From the NCBI RefSeq assembly GCF_000499845.2, contig NC_023750.2, positions 1,998,824 to 2,062,823 of the forward strand: DNA of 64,000 nt, in the 5' to 3' direction. Positions 51,025 to 63,423 of the stretch are shown here, in pieces; within the stretch, counting starts at the first letter, position 1; each line of letters begins with the position of its first letter. The translations under genes were made by a program, and so were the position numbers. This DNA comes from Phaseolus vulgaris (Eukaryota; Streptophyta; Magnoliopsida; Fabales; Fabaceae). The notes under the pieces are model-generated. The model was not told where the DNA came from. It ran no database searches and worked only from the letters and a program-made list of their open reading frames with translations.

Positions 51025-53038
51025 TTACTGGTCTTCACCTTCAGCACCTTCGGTCGACGTAGGTTGAGTTGCGCTCTCCAAGGCCCTCACCTCAACCCTC
51101 GACAAGATCTGACCCTCAAACACCTTGTTTTCGGGGTCGAGGATGCGAGCTTGTTAGACAGCCTGGGAAAAACATTGGTTGAGAAGCTCCAAAGTCTCAT
51201 CAATGTTCCTATCCAACTCTGTCTCGACCGCTCCCTTCTCGGCCTTCAACTCAGAGTTCTTGACATGTAACACCGAGATCTTGTTATCCGCCTCCTCCAC
51301 GACCTTCTTCATGCGTGCATTCCCAGCTGCCATCTCTGCAACCCGCCACTCGAGCTCAGCCGTTCGACCCTCGGCAATCTCCCGCTTGGCGCCCTCCCGA
51401 GCAAGCTTCTCCACATACTCAATGTTAGTCGCGAGAGACTGTTTTAGGTTTCCCGAAGCCTTTGAAAGCTCATGCTCGAGCCAAGAGATCTCCTCGGAGT
51501 GATGAATCCAGTCCTCAGAACCCAAACAGGTCAGGACAAGCACTCGACACATTATTTTGATGCTTCCTTGGAGCAAGTCCTCCGAGGGGACCCCCCGGAT
51601 AAGCTCTCAGATCGGCTCGGGCAGGCCAACCTTCACCCCCCTTGTAAATTGTAAGTCACCCCCAACACCGACAGAGGGTGACATGGAGACCTCCATTGTA
51701 CGCTCAGCCACTGGAGGGGGGATTGGGCGATTGAGGTCGTCCGTTGGTGGCGAGTCAACATCGATCGGCGAGGAGGGAGTGATGTCGGCATTACCCAGGG
51801 GAACGGGTGGTCGTGACAATGTTGCACCCCTCTCTCGTCCTCTTTTTGCTTTTTCCTGAAGGAACAACACAACCAACCGACCCTTTCCCAACCACCAAAG
51901 CCTCAATACTCGGCCTACCCTTTCGTTGGGTGGCCCTTTCCTTAAAGGCGTCAAATATGCCCTTCATTTGAGGAGCGTCGGTTCATGATTTCTGCAACAA
52001 TTAGAAGCAAAATGTTAGTTAAAAACAAAACAACCAACCGAGACTAGAGAAAACTAGCATACCCCTAAAGGCCGCCCAACGAGATGCTTTCGCATACACG
52101 GTTATCAGCTTCCGTGTAGGGAGTTTCCTCGAGAGCTTATAGAAAAGAGAAAGAATCTCTACCTCCTCGGCATCCATGGTCAGACGAGGTCACTCCTTAA
52201 ACTTTTGAGACTTCCTAGTCCAAGACATAGAAAACCTCGACTGATCGACTTCATTAAAGAAGTATGACATGGCTTCCGGTCAGACGAAGACTTTGAAAAA
52301 TATTTCTTTGAACTTTTTGTATAAAGTGGTGTAGGAGCTGAAGAGGATATTACCCGACCAAATGATCAATGAATGCCACAGAACAAGCTCGACCGGAAGG
52401 GAGGTCTAATAGCTTTAAAAACATGAAGGAGTTGGATGTAAACGAATAACGTCACATATCTGGGTGAAGGCCTAGATGGATGCCCAGGTGTTGGGATGAA
52501 GCTGAATAGGAGCCACGTTGAGCATCTTAATGATGCCCATCATGAATTTATCGAATGGTAAAGAAACGTGTAAGTACGAAAAAAAGACAAGAATACATAT
52601 AGAAGAAAGGTGACTCGGTGGGAGACCGACCCTGACATATGGTCTCGGTCGGTAGGCACGACTCAACCCTAAAGAAGCTAAGGCTAGCATTTGCCTTCAA
52701 AACCAGGAACCTGTCCAAAAAATCAGCGACAGAGGTATCGATTGTAAAGACAGAGGTGATCCTGATTACCTTAGGATCCACCCAGTCGATCTCTAGGGGG
52801 AGATGACCTGCTCAAGGAAGTCCGACCAGTCGACAGCACCACCCGGGTCATCCCCTCTAGCCACCTCTTTCACAGGGTGTAACACTTGGATTGTACCGAC
52901 CAACAGAAGCTCGGTCGTGGAGGAGTCAGAAATCAAAGACGAAGATGAAAACAAAGGCGAAGACGAAGAAGAAGAAGGATGCACAAGACGAGGAGAATGA
53001 GGAGCCAAAGAAGAGGTGAGCCGAGACGGAGAAGACAT
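51025..53038 (-). pseudogene. Gypsy-associated antisense ORF, PF04195-like (unit 1)
   Basis: Starts MSSPSRLTSS at 53038, about 110 bases after a TATA box (53148-53157). Parts in order: a Ser-rich then acidic N-terminus ending DWSDFLEQVISP, broken by a 2-base loss at about 52796; the domain with FFRVESCLPTETIC (52548-52781) and LHVSLPFDKFMMG, NVAPIQLHPNTWAS (52472-52690); a Pro-rich part (51607-51954); a coiled coil rich in Glu/Lys/Ala heptads (51154-51576); and a stop at 51025. It runs against the LTR at 53412-53890, as reported for extra antisense ORFs of Tat-lineage elements. Function unknown. Confidence 0.65.
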
Positions 53039-53411
53039 GACTAACCTTATGAAAGTCGAAATACAACATCTTAGGAGGACGAGAAGTGTTCAGGTCTCAG
53101 ACCAAATGTTTGAGTAGTAGCACAGTGTCTCAGCACTGTTGGGACCACTATATATAGCCCTTAAGGGTCTCAGGAGGCAAAGCGTCGCAACCATCTCAAC
53201 CGTTAGATCTCTTCGATCTAACGGTCCTCATCACTTGGTGTCCAAAAAACCCCTCATCAATGTGGGTCACGTCATGCGTCAAGCGTCGCCTAACGTCACT
53301 TCAGGCATTGAGAACCTCAATCGTCACACCAAACTCGGAAGCCCAACCGACACATCACTCTCAAAAGACTCTTTGGATTAATCATCCTCGAGCTTGAAGG
53401 CAAATGTACCG

Positions 53412-53890
53412 GTGATGGTCGTACGACTGATGTCACGTCTCGGTCCCCATCCCTGGGCCGACCGAAGTAAAGGCCCACGTCCATAGGGTCGACCGACTGC
53501 ACAAGTCCAATTACGCTCAATCAAGGTCAGCAAAGCTAATCCGCGATTAAGAGTTAGGTAATGCAACCCTAAACAAGGTCCAACTCCTTAACCTGACCCA
53601 ATAAAGAAAGTCCACCAAAGATAATGTAAATAGCACATATTCCAAGAATCAAGTACATCATCATATACAATGCTCTGAGAATCGAGTATCAAACGTATTT
53701 ACTGACTTGAGCATCAAATTGCCTTCTGTAACTATCCTACAAATCTGAATTACGAGAAGATCGAGAACTGAAGTTAGAAAGAAAAAACAAGAAGTTTACA
53801 AAGTAGTTAAAAGATAATACGACTGACCGATAAAAGGAGATAAAAGAATTTATTTTCAGTTTTCTAGCCGTCATGCTTATACGAGAACAA
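53412..53890 (+). mobile_element. Gypsy (Tat-like) 3' LTR, unit 1
   Basis: Begins near TGATGGTCGTACGACTGATG. It shares GTTAGGTAATGCAACCCTAA, a weakened TATA region (AATGTAAATAGCACATATTC) and ACTGACTTGAGCATC with the solo LTR at 43227. It ends near TTTTCTAGCCGTCATGC. Confidence 0.6.
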
Positions 53891-55478
53891 AAACAAAAAG
53901 TATGGTACACTTATACAACATGAGAGTTGTTTTCTAAATAGCACTAAACTTAAAGTCATAAATTAACTGCTAGCCATTTTTTTGTAGAATTCACTTTTTC
54001 ACATCAAACTACAGCAGTTCAGAACTTCTATGCTTAAAAAAACGCGAACAATCATTGACACATTCGGTGGGACACGAGGCGTTCTATGAAAAGATTTAAG
54101 CCGTGATTGAAGTGGTGTTAAACAATGCTGATTAGTTGAATTTTGTTGAAGCAAATATTTGAATGTGCAATTTAAAAGTAAGTATGATAAATTAATTAAT
54201 TTATGATTTATTTTTAAAGAATTATTTTATTGATATAATAAGTTTTTATCTATTTTTTTATTAGAATTCTTTATAAATAGATATAAAATTTATTTATATA
54301 TATTTTTTTAATATATGAGTTTTGGTATAATTATTTTTTATTTTTATTTTTTTATATGATCGTAAATTAAATATAAATTAATTTTAGTTTATATAGAAAT
54401 TATTTTTAATTTTATAATTAAAACGATAAAAAAAGAAAGAGATAAATGGAAATGAATTTGGAATTGAATTGATTTTCATCTTACGTAACCATCATCATAA
54501 TGCTTCGTAAGAATATAGACATAAACTCTTCAAAATAGTGTGTGTATCTGAGTGGGACTGAAAAAAATTTATAAAAAAAAGGAAAGTACTTTTTTTGGTA
54601 CATTATGAATATATCACGTGCGTGATAATAAAAAGTCTACCTACTTTTTTAATTATTAAGTATATTAAGAATATTGTTAATAATTTTTTTATATTCATGA
54701 TTATTTAAAGATTTTTTTTTAATTGAAAATAGAGTAAAACGATTGGATTTGAGTGCAAACATGGTTTTAACAATTTTAATTATGAAAAAATTTATCAACA
54801 GATGGAACAATAATAAAAATAGTCAATATTATTATTCTATATGTTATATGTATTTAAAAACGACTACTAGTTTAATATAATAAAATTTGTACAAATATTA
54901 TTATATTAAAGACATTTTATACTAGTGAAGACTCTCTTTTTTCGGTAATAAAGTCTTAAATTATTAACAACTTATTATGGATGAAATTGATTATATGGGA
55001 TAAAAGTTCAAAAATATTTTTGTCTGTGTAATATTAGCCAGTATTTTACAGTAAACTATTTAATATTTTAATTACATAATTAACATTGAAATTATTAGTG
55101 ACATTATAAAATAATTAATTAAAAATTAAGAGTAATTGCAGTTCTTCTAAGATTTAATGAGTAAACATTTATTAAAAACAATATAAATAAATAAGAATTT
55201 CAAGGTATACATCATTCAATCCTTATCCTTATGCATTTATTATTTTATTATTTCTTTACCTAATTTAAACTGAAAGTGTATTTGTAGATATTATTAGTCC
55301 AATAGGTTTAAGCAAGAGTAGAAGAATATATTTCAGTTATGTAGAAGGTAGAAAACATCTCAAAGCAAGAAAGATACTACATGGCAGTCTTAGGAAGATT
55401 ATCTCGATATTAGGAGTTGTAACAAGTCCATTGAGTACAACAGAAAATATGTAACCACTATATTAAGATAATTCAATG

Positions 55479-55511
<33 letters not shown>

Positions 55512-55539
55512 ATAATAGTGGATTAAGTGTTATTTTAGA

Positions 55540-57143
55540 ATAATCATTATTTTTTTTTCTCTCCTTTGTTTTCTCTCTAACTTTCTGAACCTCTCTATCA
55601 TTAGACTGACGATTGGTTCTGCCATTGGATTCCTAACAACGAATCCTACAAGACTATTTGATCATAGTTTTAGACATAGTACGTTCATTTTTTTCTTTCT
55701 TCCTTCGAGTTAGTTTTGAACTTGCTAGATTATCTTTGGTATAGGCTTTGCATGTGGTGTTCCTAGCTTCAAGATTAGTCCCTGTCAGTTCAGAGTCCTA
55801 GTGATATAGTTAGATCTTTAATAAGGACTATGTGGTACAGGTTAGACTATCTTTTGGCTTTGTAGGATTGGAGCTCTTTGTCAGCATATTTACTTCTTCT
55901 CAGGTAAGGGAAGCTAGTTTATTTTTAAATAGAACCCTAGGTTAGAAGATTTGGATGTTGTTGAATAAGATGATTTGATGCCTCCAAATCTGTGTGGAAA
56001 GCTTGAAGACCCTCCTGCTGTGTGTGTTGTCTAATAGTTTTTGACTTGTTAATTCACTCCTTGTATTGATCCAAGCTCCCTTGACTCTTTATATCTTTTG
56101 AAAGAAATGTTTTCTTAAAAGCTGAGAAACTTTAGTTAGTTGATTTTCTAATCAACCAGTTGAAAAAGCTGCTACTCAAAGGTATTGAGGCTAAGACAAG
56201 TTTTTCAACCTGTTGATTTGTCGAAACAACTGGTTGTTTGACACTTAGTGGTTTTCTAAATGATTTGGAAAAGCTTTGCTTTATTTTATCTTTGTTGTCA
56301 AACTAAAACAACTGGTTATTTTGATAAAACAACTTATTGTTTTTATGAAAATCTTAACAGAAAATTTATTTCAATCTGTTGTTTTAGAAATCAATTTGTT
56401 GTCTTTATAACATAATTATGTTAAGAGTTTGAAACTGTTTTTAAATGATTCCAACTATTGATTTTTGATCTAATAACTTTGACCACTTCCTCGAGTCTAT
56501 ATAAAAGCTGTTTTATGATCTTTTCAAGAAAAAAGAAAGAGAGATTATTAAAAATATTTTTCAAGAGATCAAGTGCTTTGGATTATCACTTTTGTGTGGA
56601 ATAGGACTGAGTCTTTGTATACTTTGGTTCTTCTACTTTGCAAAGCCCAGATGTATTCTATTTCTTTCACTTTGAACACTGTAATTCTGTGTGTTTGTAT
56701 GTAAGACAGTTTCAAAAAGGGGTTTTTGAAAACTGTGGTGTTGTCAAGGAGTGGTGTGTGTTCTTGAGGGGTTCAAGATCTTCACTCTTGGTGTGTGTTT
56801 GTAATCTTGGTTTGATAACTTAGTGAATTCTCAGTGGTTAGCTGAGGACTGGATGTAACTATTGGTTAAAAGTGAACCAATATAAACCTCTTTGTGTGAA
56901 TCTCTCTATTCCTTCTCTTTTACACTATTTTAATCATTGTTTTTTCTCTGCTGGTATAAACAACCCGTTGTTTTGAGAAAAAACCGGTTGAATTTCTGCA
57001 AAGAACATTAAAATTGAACTTTTATCTAGTTGAATAGAAAATCAATTGGTTGATTTTTCAGAACTTTTCACTCTACTTCCAAGCTTTGTGAAAATCTTGC
57101 GAAAACAATTCACCTCCTCTTGTTTAGGCCACTAATTCTAACA
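55540..57143 (+). mobile_element. Copia LTR (unit 2, fuller copy) with primer site
   Basis: Contains the LTR parts found in unit 1 plus 55805-56405, with repeated CAACTGGTTGTTT-like words. It ends CACTAATTCTAACA before ATTGACATTAGGAGTTAAGT. An imperfect AAT/ATT microsatellite precedes it at 55478-55518. Confidence 0.6.
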
Positions 57144-57206
57144 ATTGACATTAGGAGTTAAGTTTTTGAAAGTTACTCAAGTTTCGATCCTAAAACCTTT
57201 TTGAAA

Positions 57207-57385
57207 ATGGTTAAAAAACTACCCTTTGGGGAGGGTGGTTCTATAAACAGGGTCACCTTTGTTTTGTGGACTGAACTATCAATTTTGGAAAGTAAGAATG
57301 AAATTTTTTGTTGAATCAATTGATAGAGGAATCTAGGATGGTATCACAAATGACCCTTTTGTACCTAAGCTTGAAAAATTTTGCG
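57207..57385 (+). pseudogene. Copia gag 5' fragment (unit 2)
   Basis: Starts MVKKLPFGEGGSINR, then a 1-base insertion shifts the frame and a TAG replaces the codon after DRGI. It ends at the same junction as in unit 1 (CTTTCCTCATCCGACC), so the Gypsy junction predates the tandem duplication. Confidence 0.75.
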
Positions 57386-57504
57386 CAATCTTTCCTCATC
57401 CGACCATTTTTTCCCTGAGGGTTTTCGGTCGGATAGGTTTTAACGAGACGTTTCTCTCTAACTATTTGCAATTTAAAGTCAAGTTCACGCATCTTTTGGT
57501 GCTC

Positions 57505-57860
57505 GGTTCAGTTTGGATGAAGCCTTAACCGACATACCCTGCCGACATTGCAAAAGTTCGAATTGGTCTAGATGAAGCCTTAACCGACATAGCCTGCTGA
57601 TACCGCAAAAACCTCGTGTCGGTCTGGATGAAGCCTTAACTGACATACTTTGTCGACACTCCGAAAGCTCGGATTGGTCTGGATGAAGTCTTAACTGGCA
57701 TACCCTACCAACACTGCAAAACCTTGGTTTGATATGGATGAAGTCTTAACTGGCATACCCTACTGATACCTAAAGACATGGTGCGGTTAAGGATGAAGCC
57801 TTAACCGACATACACTACTGATACCTAAAGACATGGTGCAATTAAGGATGAAGCCATACC
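57505..57860. repeat. Minisatellite of about 54-base units (unit 2)
   Basis: About seven imperfect units with GGATGAAGCCTTAACCGACATA; two more than in unit 1, so the array changed size after duplication. Confidence 0.8.
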
Positions 57861-58047
57861 AATTTTCTTTGTTCAATTAAGTTATCTGACCAAGGAACCT
57901 AACTTATTCAAATGAAGCTACTATATGCGAAGAAACGACCATTTCATTAATGAAGAAAGATACGAGGAGGTCATACCCCGACCTCGAAGGTAAAGCGATA
58001 AAAGGTCACATCCCAATCAAAGGAAGCAAGAAATTAAAGCCTAAGAC

Positions 58048-60005
58048 TTACTGGTCTTCACCTTTAGCACCTTCGGTCGACGCAGGTTGAGTTGCGCTCT
58101 TCAAGGCCCTCACCTCGGTCATCGGCAAGATCCGACCCTCAAACACCTCGTTTTCGAGGTCGAACTCACCAGACGGTGGCAGACCATTGTAGAGGACGTG
58201 AGCCTGTCGGACAACCTGGAAAAAACTTTAGTTGAGCAGCTCCAAAGTCTCATTAGTGTTCCTATCCAGCTCTGTCTCGACCGCTCCCTTCTCGGCCTTC
58301 AACTTAGAGTTCTAGGCATGCAACACTGAGATCTTGTTATCCGCTTCCTTCACGACCTTCTTCATGCGTGCATTCTCAATCGCCATCTCCGCAACCCGCC
58401 ACTCGAGTTTCGCCGCTCGACCCTCGACAATCTCCCACTCTGCACCCTCCCGAGCAAGCTTCTCCGCGTACTCAGTGTTACCCGCAAGAGACTACTTCAA
58501 GTTCCCTGAAGCCTCTGAAAGCTCATGCTCAAGCCAAGAGATCCTCAAAACCCTGGTGGGCCAGGATAAGTGCTCAACACATCATTTCGATGCTGCCTTG
58601 GAGCAAGTCGGCTCGGGCAGGCCAATCCATCCCCCTCGCAAATTGTAAGTCACTCCCAACACCGACAGGGGTGACATGGAGACCTCCATTGTACGCTTGG
58701 CCGCTGGAGGGGGGATTGGGCGGTTAAATTCGTGTGTTGGTGGCGAGTCAATGTCAATCGACGATCGGAGAGGAGGGGGTGGTGTCAGCATTACCCCGGG
58801 GGAGTGGGTAGTCGTGGCAATGTTGCCCCCCTCTCTCGGCCCCTTTTTCCTTTTTCCTGAAGGGTCAACACCACCGATCGACCCTTTCCTAGCCGTCAAG
58901 GCCTCGATACTCGGCCTACCCTTCCGTTGGGCGGCCCTTTCCTTAAAGGCGTCGAGTAGGCCCTTCGCCTGAAGAGTGTCTTGGTTCATGATTTTTGCAA
59001 CAATAGGAAACAAAGTGTTAGTTAAAAACAAAACAACTGACTGAGACTAGAGAAAACTAGCATACCCTTAAAGACCACCCAATGAGACGCTTTCGCATAC
59101 ATGGTTATCAACTTCTGTGTAGGGAGTTTTCTCGGCATCCATGGTCAGAAAAGGCCAATCCTTAAACTTTTGAGGCTTCCTAGTCCAAGACATAGGAAAC
59201 CTCGACCGGTCGACTTCGTCAAAGAAGTATGGCATGGCTTCCGATCGGATTAAGACTTTGAAAAATCTTTCTTTGAACTTTTTGTATGAAGTGGTGTAAG
59301 AGCTGAAGAGGATATTACCCGACCGACTGATCAGTGAATGCCACAGAACAGACTCGCTCGGATGGAAGGTCTAATAACTTAAAAAACATGAAGGAGTTGG
59401 ATGTAAATGAATAACGTCACATATCAGGTGGAAGGCTTGGATGGATGCCCAGGTGTTGGGATGAAGTTGAGTAAGAGCCACGTTGAACGCCTTAATGATG
59501 CCCATCGTGAAGTTATCGAATGGTAAAGAAATGTGTAAGTCTAAAAAAAAGACAAGAATACATATAGAAGAAAGGTGACTCGGTAGGAGACTAACCCAGA
59601 CATATGGTCTCGGTCGATAGGCACGACTCAACCCTAAAGAAGCTAAGGCTAGCATCTGCCTTCAAAACCGGGAACCTGCCCAAAAAATCAATGACAGAGG
59701 TCTCGGTCGTAAAGACAGAGGTGATCCTGGTTACCTTAGGATCCACCCAGTCGATCTCTGGGGGGGAGATGACCTGCTCAAGGAAGTTCGACCGGTCGAC
59801 AACACCATCCGGGTCATGCCCTCTAGCCACCTCCTCCACAGGGTGTAACACTTGGATTGCACCGACCGACAAAGGCTCGGTCGTGGAGGAGACAAAAACA
59901 GAAGACGGAGATGAAACACAAAGACGAAGACGAAAAGGAAGAAGGACGCACAGGATGAGGAGTATGGGGAGCTGAAGAAGAGGTGGGCCGAGACAGAGAA
60001 GACAT
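58048..60005 (-). pseudogene. Gypsy-associated antisense ORF, PF04195-like (unit 2)
   Basis: Partner of 51025-53038, starting MSSLSRPTSS at 60005, with a TATA-like TATTTATAG at 60116-60124. Here the N-terminal part is shifted in frame before about 59870, while the next part (59591-59872, through DRSNFLEQVISPPEIDWVDPK to FFRVESCLSTETIC) is open across the point broken in unit 1. LHISLPFDNFTMG and TQLHPNTWASIQAF follow at 59371-59655. The Pro-rich part is 58582-59031. The coiled-coil part is damaged. The lesions differ between the two units. Confidence 0.65.
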
Positions 60006-60369
60006 GATTAACCTTATGAAAGCCGGAATACAACAACTTAGGAGGGCAATAAGTGTTTGGGTCTCGGAGCAAATGTCTGTGTAGTAGGACAGTGTCTCAG
60101 CACTGTTGGGACCACTATTTATAGCCCTCAAGGGTCTCGGGAGGCGAAGCGTCATAACCATCTCAACCGTTAGATCTTTTCGATCCAACGATCCTCGTCA
60201 CTTGGTGCCCAAAAAATCCTTCATCAATGCGGGTCACGTCATGCGTCAGGCGTCGCGTAACGTCACATTAGGCATTGAGAACCCAATCGTCACACCAAAC
60301 TCGGAAGCCCAACTGACACATCACTCTCAAAAGACTCTTCGAATTAATCATCCTCTAGCTTGGGAGGCA

Positions 60370-60850
60370 AATGTACCAGTGAGGGTCGTCCGACTGATGT
60401 CACGTTTTAGTCCCCATCCCTGGACCGACCGAAGTAAAGGCCTACGTCCATAGGACCAACCAACTGCACAAGTCCAATTACGCTCAATCAAGGTTAGCGA
60501 AGCTAAGAGCTAGGTAATACAACCCTAAACATAGTCAAACTCCTTAACCTGACCCAATAAAGAAAATCCACCAAAGATAATATAGATAACACATATTCCA
60601 ATAATCAGGTACGTCATCATATACCGTGCTTTGAGAACTGAGTGTCGAACGTCTTTGCTGACTTGAACGTCAAAGTGTCTTTTGCAGATACCCTCTGAGT
60701 CTGGGTTACAAGAAGACAGATAACCGAAGTTAGAAAGAAAGAGCGAAAAATTTACAAGATAGCTAAAGGATAATACGACCGACCTAAAGAAGGAGATAGA
60801 ATAATCCTCTTAATAGTTCTCTAGACCTCAATCTTTATAAAAGAACAATA
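60370..60850 (+). mobile_element. Gypsy (Tat-like) 3' LTR, unit 2
   Basis: Begins near TGAGGGTCGTCCGACTGATG. It has a TAGGTAATACAACCCTAAAC, AGATAACACATATTCC and GCTGACTTGAACGTCAAAGTG series as in the other two LTRs. It ends near TAGTTCTCTAGACCTCAATC, which matches the solo LTR end at 43800. Confidence 0.6.
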
Positions 60851-61290
60851 AGTATGGTACACTTCTACAGAGTTGTTTTCTAAATAGCACTAAACTTAAA
60901 ATCCTAAATTCAAAGTGAAAATAAGTGCTAGCCGTTTTTGTAGAATTCACTTTTTCACATCAAACTAGCAGTTCAGAAGTTCTATGCTTAAAAAAACGCT
61001 AACAATCATTGACACATTTCGTGGGACACGAGGCGTTCTATTAAAAAACTTAAACCGTGATTGAAGTGGTGTTAAACAATGCTGATTTGGTGAATTGACT
61101 CAAGCAAATCTTTGAAGTAGCTGAAACAGCAGGTGCAATGGTGTTAAATAATGCTGATTAGTTTAATTTGATTGAAGAAAATATCTGAATGTTCAATTTA
61201 ATAAAATTAATATATGTATAATAATTTGGTTAATTTAACATTTATTTATAAAGAATCATTTTATTTTAAAATAATGTTTTCATGTAGTTT

Positions 61291-61628
61291 GTTATTAGAA
61301 TTATGAGTTTTGGTTTACTCTTCTATTTTTTATTTATTTTGTATAATATTTAACACGAAAACTTTTATATTAAAATAAAATAAAATTAATAGAATGAGTG
61401 TTGAAAATTGAAATTAATTTGAAACGGAAATTGAAGTTGTTGGATGCATTTTTCTTTTATCCATTTGGCAATTGGTATTCGCTGCCTTTATTTAAATTCA
61501 CCACAAGCAGCATTTGAGTTTAATTGGAGATTTGTTTATTATGTGAGTTAGTTAAACAGTTCTTTCAATTAACGAATTGAAGCAATTGATTTTCTGATCT
61601 GTTGGGCACACTGATATATCAAGTTTTT

Positions 61629-61659
<31 letters not shown>

Positions 61660-62935
61660 TTATGTGCTATATATATCAACTTTACGAAGCAATGGGATGA
61701 AAGGATGTGTTCAATTATCTAATTCTTGAAATTTTTTTACAAAAATGAAAAAATCTTTCTATTTTTATATTAAAATAAAGTTATTTTGAAAAAAAAATTA
61801 TAAAACATAAAAAACCGTATAAATTTAACATAATTTTATCATAAAAAATTGTGTTAAATAACATAATCCTTGATAAATTAAGATAAAGTTGTGTTCAAGC
61901 CATTGACACGTTGCATTTCACGTGAAGCATTGACATTTGTGACTTGAATTATTTTGATGGGCAGATTTTGTTGGAGTTTTTGTAGCAAATCGATTGAACT
62001 TGTTAGGAAGTATTTCAATTTTTTGTTCAAGAATTGCAAGCACGCAACTGAATAATTGAATATAAAATAGAATCAAATATATATTTTCCAGCTGTGCAGC
62101 AAGGATTGTAATAATTTAGTGCAAGTAGTTGAAGTCAATTTTTTTGGTAGATCCAAAATTAAAGATATATATTTGTGGGTTTTTTTATTCTTTCTTTTAT
62201 ATCTAGTTTTAATTTGAGTGGTGTTTATTAATTTTGTAAGTTCATAATATCTTGGTTATCTATGGGACATTAATTTTTCTGAGATAAATTATTAAGTGTG
62301 ATAACTAGCTTTCAATATCTTGCCTAACTACCTTTCAATAGTCTTAAGTGTGATAAGTACATAAAAAATATATTATATAATTTTATATTTCTTTTGAGAT
62401 TTAGATTTTTTTAATTGAGTTTTCTATTAGATGTTTAAATCAATTTCATTCTTTTAATTGTTTAGCTTACTTTCTTGTTATACGAATTTTAATAGTAATT
62501 TAAATACATTGTTTAAATTATTTATAGTGTATTTTAAAGTACTTTTTAGTGTCTTTCTTTAGTTTTGTCTCATATCCTACAATCATTTTATTTGGCCAAT
62601 TTCTTGATTTAGTATTTTTTTTAAGTTTGTTTGAACTCTTGGCTTGAGCATAGTTTTTTTTTTTTTTACATTTTTGATAGGTTGATTAAGAGTTATTCTT
62701 AATAACTAAAAAGGAATTTGAGGGAACAAGTGAATAACTTGCCAAGAGAGATACATAAGTAAATTGAGTGTTGTGAAAAACAGGTAAGCATAAGAAAAGA
62801 GGGAGAATTGTGTTTTTAAAATATTTTGTAGTTTTTCGCAAGTATTGTCTAAAGATTGATCAAACAAAGTGACAATTTTTTTCATAAATTGAGTTTGAAA
62901 ACTTCACCTTCTTAAGTTAGTGCAGGAGTTATAAT
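61291..62935. other. Gene-free AT-rich spacer
   Basis: T-rich tracts at 61625-61665 and 62650-62665. No open frame or domain is supported. 61890-62000 has weak similarity to the tail of the tandem units (CATTGACACGTT, ACTTGAATTATTTTGATG). Confidence 0.4.
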
Positions 62936-63290
62936 ATGTAATGTAATAAGGTAAGGAAGGTGTCCTACCAAGAGCCGGGTAGCCGAGTTGCCGACATAGC
63001 ATCCAGTCATTCGGTTACTCGGCTAATACCCGAAAAGGACGATTAGAGCCAAAGACAGATTAATGGTAATAAAGCATGATTAAAGTTTCATTGGGCCTAT
63101 GATAATCTTTATGCAGAACAATACCTAATAGAAAAGTATAAATAGAGGTAGACCCCATGGCAAATGTATGATACTTTTAGTTTTGAACCTCTATAGATAT
63201 AATACCACTCTTAGCTGACTTGAGCGTTGGAGTGTCTTTGCAGGTACCCCACCTCTCAGATTTAACAGGTGAACAACAACAAAAGACTAA
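62936..63290 (+). mobile_element. Gypsy-type LTR, second family
   Basis: Contains GAGCCGGGTAGCCGAGTTGCCG, a TATA box TATAAATAG (63137-63145) and GCTGACTTGAGCGTTGGAGTG followed by TCTTTGCAGGTACCCCACCT. The same R-U5 layout occurs in the LTRs at 43227 and 53412, but the U3 differs. Weak coding-like sequence follows to 63423 but no domain is recognised. Confidence 0.6.
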
Positions 63291-63423
63291 AGGAGGACAC
63301 TCACTAGGGGATATTCAGTCTCATTGTAAGAACATTTTGGCGTCGAACATGAGGCCGAAAGAAAAACCTATTGAGAAACCTCATGGTAGCTACACGAAGC
63401 ATGATGAGAAAGGACATGCATAA

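Larger units (their letters stand above)
48280..54345. repeat. Large tandem duplication, unit 1
   Basis: From AAATATAAATTAATTTTAGT at 48280 to AT-rich sequence near 54345 this segment is repeated head to tail at 54361-61290. Order in both: a 900-base near-identical AT-rich part, Copia LTR and gag start, minisatellite, antisense ORF, Gypsy LTR, and a tail with CGTGGGACACGAGGCG-like words. Unit 1 lacks about 280 and 570 bases of Copia LTR that unit 2 has. Confidence 0.9.
54361..61290. repeat. Large tandem duplication, unit 2
   Basis: Direct copy of unit 1, beginning at most 20 bases after unit 1 ends. 54361-55270 is nearly identical to 48280-49190. It includes two stretches absent from unit 1 (about 55275-55555 and 55805-56405) and an extra ~75-base duplication near 61070-61160 around GTGTTAAAYAATGCTGATT. 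Confidence 0.9.

Noticed and set aside
53139..53381. Plus-strand protein-coding gene between the antisense ORF and the LTR (also 60106-60453)
   Set aside because: It overlaps the promoter side of the antisense ORF and has no domain; its presence in both units follows from the duplication.
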